A DNA stretch of 64,000 nt from Noviherbaspirillum humi (GTDB lineage Bacteria > Pseudomonadota > Gammaproteobacteria > Burkholderiales > Burkholderiaceae_D), in contig NZ_FZOT01000019.1 in assembly GCF_900188095.1 (NCBI RefSeq), positions 26,244-90,243 on the forward strand, read 5' to 3'. The notes beneath the pieces are model-generated. The model was not told where the DNA came from and did not search any database. It was given only the letters and a program-made list of their open reading frames with translations. Positions 57,443-64,000 of the stretch are shown one piece after another. The translations under genes were made by a program, and so were the position numbers. How positions within the stretch are numbered: position 1 is the stretch's first letter; every line of letters begins with the position of its first letter.

Positions 57443-58645
57443 ATGAAGCTGACCGAGTCCACCACGCTTTCCCGCACCAACTGGGCCGCCGTCCTTGCCG
57501 CCGCCTTCTGCGGCATCGCAGTCGCCATGAATGTCGGCAAGGTATCGATCGCCCTGCCGCTGCTGCGCGCCGAATTCGGGCTGTCGCTGGTGACTGCCGG
57601 CTGGGTGTCGTCGATGATCAATCTGCTGGCGGTGACCAGCGCCCTGCTGTTCGGCGTCATCGGCGATCGCGTCGGCGCGTTTCGCATGTGCCTTGCCGGC
57701 CTAGGCTTGAGCGCCTTGGGCAGCGTCGGCGCACTGTTCGCCGGCAGCGCGGGCGGGTTGCTGCTGTCGCGACTGGCGGAGAGCGCCGGCATGGTAGCGG
57801 TGGTGGTATCGGCGCCGGCCCTGCTGAGCGCGGCCTGCATACCCGAACAGCGCCGCTTCGCGCTGGGCATCTGGAGCAGCTACATGCCGGCCGGGGTTGG
57901 CCTCGTCATGCTGATCGCGCCGCCGGCCATCCATGCCGGCGGCTGGCAAATGCTCTGGCTGGTGACGACCGCAGCGATCGGCGCCGCCATGCTGGCGCTC
58001 TATGCCTCGCGCCAGGCTTACCACCTGCCGCCGTCGGCGCAGCAGGACCGGGCCACGCTGGCCAGCGTGCGCGAAGCGCTGGCACGACCGGCGCCATGGC
58101 TGCTCGGATTTGCGATGGGATCGTGGACGGTGCAGCATTTCGCGCTGATCGTCTGGCTGCCCACTTTCCTCAAGGAACAGCGAGGTCTGGATCCGCTTGC
58201 GGTTTCGCTGCTGTCTTGCCTCATGGTCTTGGTAAACGTTCCCGCCAACCTGATCGGCGGAGCGCTGCTGCAGCGGCGGGTACGGCGCGGCAGCCTGATT
58301 GCCTTCGGCAGCCTGCTGACCGGCCTGTCGGGCCTCGGGATTTTTCTCGACTTCTTTCCTGACATCGTTCGCTACGGCTTCTGCCTGCTGCTGTCCTTCA
58401 TCGGCGGCCTGATTCCGGCATCGGTGCTATCGGCCTCGGCCAGCCTGGCTCGCACGCCGAAACAAATCGGCACCCTGCAGGGGCTTTTCATGCAGTGCGG
58501 TAACCTGGGTTCCTTCATCGGCCCGCCGCTGATCGCCATGCTGGTGGCCTCCAGCGGCGATTGGCGCGACACCTTGTGGGTGACCGGCGGAGCCGCCTTG
58601 CTGGGCATCGTGCTCGGCCTGGTCCTCCTTCGGCAGAAAGCGTAA
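57443..58645 (+). CDS. MFS transporter (CynX/NimT-like)
   Basis: 400 aa, twelve predicted helices. GKVSIALPLLRAEFGLSLV in helix 1 and FGVIGDRVGAFRMC between helices 2 and 3 (motif A variant) mark the major facilitator superfamily. The distribution resembles the cyanate/nitroimidazole-type exporters. No substrate evidence. Start at 57443 chosen for family length; the ribosome-binding site is not obvious. Confidence 0.85.
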   Translation: MKLTESTTLSRTNWAAVLAAAFCGIAVAMNVGKVSIALPLLRAEFGLSLVTAGWVSSMINLLAVTSALLFGVIGDRVGAFRMCLAGLGLSALGSVGALFAGSAGGLLLSRLAESAGMVAVVVSAPALLSAACIPEQRRFALGIWSSYMPAGVGLVMLIAPPAIHAGGWQMLWLVTTAAIGAAMLALYASRQAYHLPPSAQQDRATLASVREALARPAPWLLGFAMGSWTVQHFALIVWLPTFLKEQRGLDPLAVSLLSCLMVLVNVPANLIGGALLQRRVRRGSLIAFGSLLTGLSGLGIFLDFFPDIVRYGFCLLLSFIGGLIPASVLSASASLARTPKQIGTLQGLFMQCGNLGSFIGPPLIAMLVASSGDWRDTLWVTGGAALLGIVLGLVLLRQKA

Positions 58646-58691
58646 GCCAGCTTTCGGCATGCCGTCGCGGGCACCATCCATCGATGCGGAA

Positions 58692-59021
58692 TCAGCCTCC
58701 CTTGGGCAAGGGTCCCGCATCCAGCACCCGGATCATCTTCTTGCGCCACTGGTCCCGACCGTCGGCCAGCCGTTCGAACTCTCCCTCGATCTCCGCTTCG
58801 TACTGGTTGTCTTCATTGTCGTAGAGTTCGATGAACGCGTGAACGCGCAGGCTGTCGCCATTCGGCGCTTCCGCATCGGAGACGATGATGGCGCCGAGGT
58901 GGGGCGTTTCGGTCAGATTGGCTTCCTCATGAGCCGTGGCGCCGAGTTCGCTTTCGTCGATGTCGACCGCCACTTCATGCGCCAGGCGGCGCAGAACATC
59001 TTTCGCAGTATCGAGGATCAT
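58692..59021 (-). CDS. Small acidic protein of unknown function
   Basis: 109 aa from the ATG at 59021-59019, behind AAGGAGAACCATCC; a longer in-frame start lacks such a site. Acidic, alpha/beta type (VHAFIELYDNEDNQYEAEIE), no signal peptide or known domain. Convergent with the MFS gene and divergent from the AsmA gene. Confidence 0.65.
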   Translation of the reverse strand: MILDTAKDVLRRLAHEVAVDIDESELGATAHEEANLTETPHLGAIIVSDAEAPNGDSLRVHAFIELYDNEDNQYEAEIEGEFERLADGRDQWRKKMIRVLDAGPLPKGG

Positions 59022-59141
59022 GGATGGTTCTCCTTGGGACGTCATGCTTCGATTGACATTTTTGTAACTGGTTTAATGTCGGTGGACGCTTCTCTGCGGC
59101 AGCATTTCTGAACCTACAACGCGTCTCGTGATCAAAATGGC

Positions 59142-61157
59142 ATGACACGCGCGCTCAAAATCATTTTGCTGACCCTGGGCGGATTGATCGGCCTCGTGGT
59201 GTTGGTGTTCGCCCTGCTGGCCGTCTTCCCGTGGAACCGGGTCAAACCCTGGATCAATGAGAAAGTCAGCGTAGCAACGGAACGGCAGTTCGCCATCAAC
59301 GGCGACCTCTCGCTGCGCTGGGAGAGGCCGCCCCAGGAACAGGAAGGCTGGCGCCGCTGGATTCCCTGGCCTCACCTGCGCGCGCAGGACGTTTTTCTCG
59401 GCAACCCGGACTGGGCGCGCACCGGCCCGCGCATGGCCCACGCACAGCAGGTGGACTTCACCGTCAGCCTGCTGGAGCTGTTGAGAAAGCACATCGTCGT
59501 CCGCTCGCTCCTGCTCACCGAACCCAACCTGGTGCTGGAAAAGGATAAGCAAGGCCGCAGCAACTGGACTTTTCCAAAGAAGGAAGAAAAGAAATCGGAT
59601 TGGCAGTTCGACCTCGACGACATCGCGCTGACCAAGGGCACGGTGCGCTATGTGGATGCCGAGAAGCGGGCCGACATCAACGCGCGCATCGACACCCTGG
59701 AAGATGGCAGCGTCACCTGGAAACTGGCCGGCGACTTCAACGATGAAAAACTCACCGGCAGCGGCAAGGCCGGGCGGCTGATGTCCCTGCAGGCGCGGGA
59801 TGTCAAATATCCGGTTCAGGCCGAAGTGAAAGTCGGCGAAACCACCATCACGGCGGACGGCACATTGACCGATCCGGCGCACCTGAGCGCACTCGATGTA
59901 AATCTGAAGATACTCGGCGCCAGCATGGCCGACCTGTTTCCGCTGTCCGGCGTGCTGCTGCCGTCAACGCCCAAGTTTTCCACCGAAGGGCGGGTTGTCG
60001 GCAGCGTGGCCCGCGACGATTTCCATCTGCGCTACGAAAACTTCAAGGGCAAGGTCGGCTCCAGCGACATCGGCGGCACGCTGGAATACCGGCAGCGCGA
60101 TCCGCGTCCCTTCCTGAGCGGCGAGGTGGTTTCCAACTATCTGAATTTCAAGGACCTCGGTGCCTTGGTCAGCACCGATCCGCGTAACAAGGAAAAGAAA
60201 TCCGGCGGCGTCAAGCAGCAGCCTGCGAACAAGGTCTTGCCGGTCGAGCCTTTCAAGACCGACCGCTGGCGCAAGATGGACGTCGACGTGAAGTTCAGCG
60301 GCAAGAAGATCATCCGCTCCGAAGACCTGCCGATCGATAATCTCTCCACGCATGTGAAGATGAACAAGGGCGTGCTGTCCCTGAACCCGCTCAATTTCGG
60401 AGTCGCCGGCGGCAGGCTGACGACCGATCTGGTCATCGATGGCAGCGGCGAGCCGGCCAAGGCGAAAATGAACGTGGCTGCGCGTGGCTTGCAGCTAAAG
60501 CAGCTGTTCCCGGCCGTGCAATCGATGCGCGCCAGTATCGGTCAACTCAATGGCGACGCCCAGCTTTCGGCGGCGGGAAATTCCTTCGCCGATCTGCTGG
60601 CCTCATCGAATGGCGAAGTGAAGTCCCTCATCACGCAAGGCAGCGTCAGCAAGTTCATTCTGGAGGCAATGGGGCTGAACATCGGCAGCGCCGTGGTGGC
60701 GAAACTCTTCGGCGACCGCCAGGTACAGCTCAACTGCATGGCGGCGGATTTTGGCGTCACCAACGGCTTGATGGCGACGCGCAGCTTCGTGGTCGATACG
60801 CAGGACGCCACCATACTCGTCGACGGCAGCATCAATTTTGCCAAGGAGCAGTTGGATCTGCATATCCGTCCCGACAGCAAGGGGATACGCATCATCTCCC
60901 TGCGCTCGCCCCTGCACGTCGCGGGCACGTTCAAGCATCCGGATGTTGGGATAGACAAGGGGATCGTTGCTTTGAAAGCAGGCGCAGCGGCGGTGCTGGG
61001 CACGGTGGCATCGCCCTTCGCCGCCTTGCTTGCGCTTATCAATCCCGGTCCGGGCGAGGACCCGCCTTGCAGTGTTCTGCTGAAAGATGCGGGTAAGAAG
61101 CCGCGCGCGCCATCACCGGAAAAAGCCGCTTCGCTGAAGGAAAATGCGCGGCGGTAA
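59142..61157 (+). CDS. AsmA family protein
   Basis: 671 aa. One N-terminal membrane helix (about 6-28), then a long beta-rich periplasmic part typical of AsmA: PWINEKVSVATERQFAINGDLSLRW at the start and MNKGVLSLNPLNFGVAGGRLTTDLVID later. The AsmA_2-type C-terminal module SFVVDTQDATILVDGSINFAKEQLDLHIRP ends before residue 590. Such proteins form bridge-like lipid conduits or affect outer-membrane assembly. Only one copy is here, without an obvious partner. The basic tail after 640 is likely outside the fold. Confidence 0.88.
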   Translation: MTRALKIILLTLGGLIGLVVLVFALLAVFPWNRVKPWINEKVSVATERQFAINGDLSLRWERPPQEQEGWRRWIPWPHLRAQDVFLGNPDWARTGPRMAHAQQVDFTVSLLELLRKHIVVRSLLLTEPNLVLEKDKQGRSNWTFPKKEEKKSDWQFDLDDIALTKGTVRYVDAEKRADINARIDTLEDGSVTWKLAGDFNDEKLTGSGKAGRLMSLQARDVKYPVQAEVKVGETTITADGTLTDPAHLSALDVNLKILGASMADLFPLSGVLLPSTPKFSTEGRVVGSVARDDFHLRYENFKGKVGSSDIGGTLEYRQRDPRPFLSGEVVSNYLNFKDLGALVSTDPRNKEKKSGGVKQQPANKVLPVEPFKTDRWRKMDVDVKFSGKKIIRSEDLPIDNLSTHVKMNKGVLSLNPLNFGVAGGRLTTDLVIDGSGEPAKAKMNVAARGLQLKQLFPAVQSMRASIGQLNGDAQLSAAGNSFADLLASSNGEVKSLITQGSVSKFILEAMGLNIGSAVVAKLFGDRQVQLNCMAADFGVTNGLMATRSFVVDTQDATILVDGSINFAKEQLDLHIRPDSKGIRIISLRSPLHVAGTFKHPDVGIDKGIVALKAGAAAVLGTVASPFAALLALINPGPGEDPPCSVLLKDAGKKPRAPSPEKAASLKENARR

Positions 61158-61854
61158 GGCAGGCACCCTCTGTCCGTGTGACATGCGTCTACTCACTTGC
61201 AGCTGTCGCTGCTCCACTGGCAGATTGCCTGGCAAGGCGGATGCGCTTATGTCTTATGCTGCGCCGAGTCGCAGCAAGATTCCTGATGTCTCCTGAACGC
61301 GCTTTCGTAGCGGCTTGTTGCCTAACGCTTATGTCGATCGGTCCTGATGCCCACGCCTGCGCTCGCGCCGCTTCAACGTGATCGCGACGATTTCCCCGCT
61401 GCATTGCCATCGACGCGGATTTGCATTTTCTTGTTTCATCCTGCCTCTTTGCGTCGCTCACCTGCGAGAGACTTATTGTCGTCGGCTGAGCCTTTGCCAA
61501 TTACATCTTTTGTGATTTGCCTGGCAGGCTATGCGACCTTTGCTGAACCACTCAGTCAACTCGGCTCCATGGGTAAAACCACTCAGCTTTGCGCGGTCTG
61601 GCCGGTAAAAAGCCGCTTCAGGCAAGACGCTCTACGCGTGACCGCGTTTGATTGGCGTACCGATTCGTCATGAAGTCCTGCTTCGCGCTGCGTTTCCACT
61701 GGCCCACGGTCCGCTGTCAATACATTGAACTTTGATCAAGTGTCCGCTCTAACAGGTTCCAGTTTGAACGGCTGGTTGGCATGTCACCTTTCCACGTTGG
61801 AAGCCTCGTCGCGGCGAGGTGGCTTTTCTCAAGCAACGTCATAAGGAGTACCTC
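61158..61854. other. Long gene-poor region before the second Ser/Gly-rich gene
   Basis: 697 bp. Several short frames are open on both strands but none has a ribosome-binding site together with protein-like composition. The right end contains the hairpin at 61802-61824 and the leader of the next gene. Confidence 0.45.
61802..61824 (+). promoter_or_regulatory. Terminator-like hairpin in the leader of the second Ser/Gly-rich gene
   Basis: AGCC/GGCT outer pairs with an inner CCTCG/CGAGG alternative, followed by TTTTCTC, about 30 bp before the start codon. It could be an attenuator or the end of an upstream transcript. Confidence 0.35.
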
Positions 61855-62445
61855 ATGAAGAAGCTCACACTGGCAGTTCTTCTGTCCGCAGCCGGCATCG
61901 CCGGTTCGGCCATTGCCCAAACTTCCGGCACAGCCGGTTCGAGCATGGGCGGCACCAGTTCCAGCTCGCCTTCCAGTTCCAGTGGCATGGGTTCGTCCAG
62001 CGGCAGCAGTGGCGCCACATCCGGCAGCATGGGCAGCGGCGCAGGCGGGACCAGCAGCTACGGGAGCAGCTCGCCAACCGGCACGAGCGATATGTCCGGA
62101 ACGTCGAGTTCCGGATCGAGCGGCACTTCGGGGAGCGGCTCGAGTTCTTCCGGCTCCACGGATTTGAGCGGAACCGCCGGCAGCAGCGGGACCGGCAGCA
62201 GTTCGACCGACGCCAGCGGCGGCACGCTTGGCACCAGCGGAAGCTCGGGCTCCACGGGTACCGCCGGCTCCAGCACATCGGGCGGGAGTTCCGGCACCGG
62301 CTCTACCACCGGCACGTCCGGCACCGGCAGCAGTGGCGCGCTGGGTGGCAGCAGCATGGGTTCCGGCACTACCGGCTCAGGTACCACAGGCAGTGGAACC
62401 GGTACGATGGGCAGCGGCTCGGGCAGTTCGAGCGGCACACGCTGA
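61855..62445 (+). CDS. Secreted Gly/Ser/Thr-rich low-complexity protein
   Basis: 196 aa from the ATG at 61855, behind AAGGAGTACCTC. Residues 1-21 are a Sec signal peptide (MKKLTLAVLLSAAGIAGSAI, cleavage near AQ). The mature part is Gly/Ser/Thr with few other residues, ending GSSSGTR. It shares design, signal peptide start (MKKL-LAV) and basic Arg end with the protein at 16581-17237, though the internal repeats differ (more Gly and Thr here, more Ser there). The pair suggests a small family of exported, disordered proteins. Function unknown. Confidence 0.8.
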   Translation: MKKLTLAVLLSAAGIAGSAIAQTSGTAGSSMGGTSSSSPSSSSGMGSSSGSSGATSGSMGSGAGGTSSYGSSSPTGTSDMSGTSSSGSSGTSGSGSSSSGSTDLSGTAGSSGTGSSSTDASGGTLGTSGSSGSTGTAGSSTSGGSSGTGSTTGTSGTGSSGALGGSSMGSGTTGSGTTGSGTGTMGSGSGSSSGTR

Positions 62446-62781
62446 AGAGTAATTGCGCCTATTGATTAACCGTTGCCTCCCGGCCTGCTGGCAGCTGCAC
62501 ACAGCGAAGCAAAGCGCGTGTCCCGCTCATGCGTTTGCTTTACACCTGTCACTGGCAGTGCGCGCCGGGAAATTCGCCGACGGTTTATGCGTATCGGCAT
62601 CCGGCCTTGCGCAGCCCAGGCGGTTTAATGCTCAGGCTTACTCGCTTATCGGAGATAAGTGCCAAGTTTTGCGCGATCAAGGATATGGCTCTATGCCATG
62701 TCGCGTCTCAAATAGCGCAGGTTCGGAAGGCATTCAAGTGGCGAAGACAGGCATGCACAATGCATAACGCCGGAAATGCGA
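62446..62781. other. Gene-free stretch
   Basis: 336 bp between the Ser/Gly-rich gene and the interrupted gene on the other strand. No supported coding frame or strong hairpin. Confidence 0.45.
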
Positions 62782-63330
62782 CTAGGTGCGGTACTCGTAA
62801 AATACCGCTTCCTCTATCTGCAGCAACTGGTTTTCGCATAGCTGCTCCAGTTGAACGTTGATCGACCGCCATACCGGCCATCGTCGTTCAGCGAATTCAT
62901 GGCCAGGATGCAGCATCAAACCTAATCGATTAGTCCAGCCTTCAAGCAAGGGCTCGGAAATCTGTCGCACCCAATCGGCTGCGCTCAAGTGAATATTTGC
63001 ATTGTGCATCCGTGCTTCTGCTTTGCGTTCGGAAGACGCCGCTTTCTATTCGAGATAGCGTTTGATTCGGGTTCCGCTCCAGCCTTTGCGTACGAGCGCG
63101 GCAATTTTTTCTTCTCCATTACTGTCATAGGGCTTTTGGCGCGAACCGAGCGGACTGCCACAATCGCAGAAGCCACGGGTGGTGCACACCTTTACCCATT
63201 TGTCATTGAGCTTGGCGTCCATGTGCTGATTTTCAAAGATACGGAAACCCAAATTCGCTTGCTTGAAGTGCGTTCCAATACGCGGCAATGACGCTTCAGC
63301 AGGGATAAAGGCGGGAATGAAATTGCACAT
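62782..63330 (-). pseudogene. Unknown gene interrupted by one in-frame amber codon
   Basis: From an ATG at 63330-63328 with an excellent ribosome-binding site (CGGAGGGAGTT), a frame of 94 codons ends at a TAG (63048-63046). The same frame then continues for another 88 codons to 62782. The join reads TRIKRYLE-stop-KAASSERKAEAR, exactly where a helix would run on, so a CAG to TAG change is the simple explanation. The N-terminal half contains CTTRGFCDCGS, a possible metal or redox site. No family recognised. Base composition is lower in GC than the main chromosome. Read-through by a suppressor is possible but has no support. Confidence 0.65.
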
Positions 63331-63769
63331 AACTCCCTCCGGAAATGGGTCGATATCATTACTCGTAGCTGCAAGCTTTATGATGGGATTGAGATTGCCT
63401 GATCAGACGAGCTGGCATATGCAGCAGCATGGTGCCTGTGAAGTTGTGAGGCTTGTTGATGTTCGGTCGTGAACCCGACAGGAAACAGCTAAAGTGGCGA
63501 ACGTGACGATCGAGCGCTGTCGGGTGTTCATCAAATGCAATCTGCTCGCGAATGTCGTGGTGCGACCGCAGTCACTTGAGTCCCATTTTATGTACATGCG
63601 GACCCGTTCACCAGGTCACAAATGGCCTCGGCATACTTGCGAATCGAAACTTGGCGTTCAATCCTCCTCGGGTGGAAGACCATCGTCAATCAATCCGGCA
63701 ATCGTCAAGGCGCCTCCGCCACGCTCCTTCTACAACGGCTCGCGAGTAGGATAAGGTGCAGCCACATTG
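63331..63769. other. Gene-free stretch ahead of the IS3 end
   Basis: 439 bp. Short frames exist but none is convincing. The composition is accessory-like and no terminator or RNA gene was recognised. Confidence 0.4.
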
Positions 63770-63876
63770 TGACCTACTCCCAATTAATCGGGTTAAGAGG
63801 AAGCTAGCGCAGTTCGTTTTCGGAGGAGAAGACGGACATGAAGAAGCGTTTTTCGGAAGAGCAGATGTTCGGGTGA
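63770..63876 (+). mobile_element. Left end of an IS3-family element with truncated orfA
   Basis: TGACCTACTCCCAATTAATC at 63770 fits the terminal inverted repeat of IS3-family elements of the IS407/IS1222 kind. About 68 bp further on, the ATG at 63838 (behind CGGAGGAGAAGACGGAC) opens MKKRFSEEQ, the near-invariant start of their OrfA. The frame ends after 12 codons (QMFG, stop at 63876). The rest of the IS3 element is missing at this point and IS66-type sequence follows. Confidence 0.7.
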
Positions 63877-63937
63877 AGTAGCCCCCTGAAAGACCGGACT
63901 GGCGGTATTCCTTACACTAACGACTAGGAATACAGCT

Positions 63938-64000
63938 ATGGATATGCCTATGCCTTCAGGAAGAATGCAGCAAGTGGAAGTGATAACCGGGGTCCAGCGG
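63938..64000 (+). CDS. IS66-family OrfA (TnpA), N-terminus only
   Basis: The frame MDMPMPSGRMQQVEVITGVQ is open to the window edge and matches the start of IS66-family OrfA proteins (RVEVITGxxRRRRW). Its left inverted repeat probably lies near 63878, directly after the cut IS3 orfA. Only 21 codons are visible. Confidence 0.7.
   Translation, partial: MDMPMPSGRMQQVEVITGVQR

Noticed and set aside
61178..61673. Short open frames in the gene-poor stretch after the AsmA gene
   Set aside because: No ribosome-binding sites, shifting frames and no protein-like composition.

Overview
The window looks like chromosome from a high-GC betaproteobacterium of the Burkholderiales, most likely Oxalobacteraceae (a Noviherbaspirillum, Herbaspirillum or Massilia relative). 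This placement is inferred from gene content (Bug-type TctC receptor, paired ttuC genes, DUF2242 lipoprotein, clsB/ybhN pair, many PAS/GGDEF/hybrid-kinase sensors); there is no rRNA or other marker gene here. No tRNA, rRNA, CRISPR array or prophage was found.

Layout. 1-4700 is an AT-richer accessory patch: an IS5-type transposase relic at the edge, three lipoprotein-type genes, a small membrane protein and a frame-split IS630 transposase; two of the small genes appear broken at homopolymer runs. 4700-16500 is ordinary high-GC chromosome: a secreted CBM6 protein, a CrtE-like prenyl synthase, an SDR, PhhB, a ggt / Bug receptor / ttuC cassette, the ybhN-clsB membrane-lipid pair and a divergent phosphoesterase / nucleotidyltransferase pair. 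16500-29800 holds a Ser/Gly-rich secreted protein, a PAPVY-repeat lipoprotein, ghrA, a GGDEF-EAL protein, a three-gene TRAP transporter with an enlarged DctM, an exported MBL hydrolase, an MCP and an AI-2E-family permease. 30123-33215 is one 1030-codon orphan gene of visibly lower GC. 33300-40600 has a receptor / hybrid kinase / EamA operon and a LysR-ttuC divergent pair with a clear palindromic operator. 40600-50600 has a methyltransferase, small proteins, an SDR, a PYP-like photoreceptor next to a diguanylate cyclase, a second hybrid kinase, a desaturase and a 10-bp tandem repeat array. 50749-61157 carries a long bacteriophytochrome hybrid kinase, two tiny genes, a Nudix-MBL fusion, uvsE, an MFS carrier and an AsmA protein. 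61158-64000 becomes gene-poor again: a second Ser/Gly-rich secreted protein, a gene cut by an amber codon, and an IS3 left end apparently interrupted by an IS66-type element running off the edge.

How it fits together. The strongest theme is sensing: a PYP-like protein with the Tyr42/Glu46/Cys69 positions preserved, a bacteriophytochrome, two hybrid kinases sharing a common core, two c-di-GMP enzymes and an MCP, with UV-damage endonuclease uvsE near by. A second theme is organic-acid use: two TtuC-type dehydrogenases, GhrA, a TctC receptor and a TRAP uptake system. The least explained items are the 1030-aa orphan, the Ser/Gly-rich secreted pair, the 10-bp repeat array and the phosphoesterase / nucleotidyltransferase pair.
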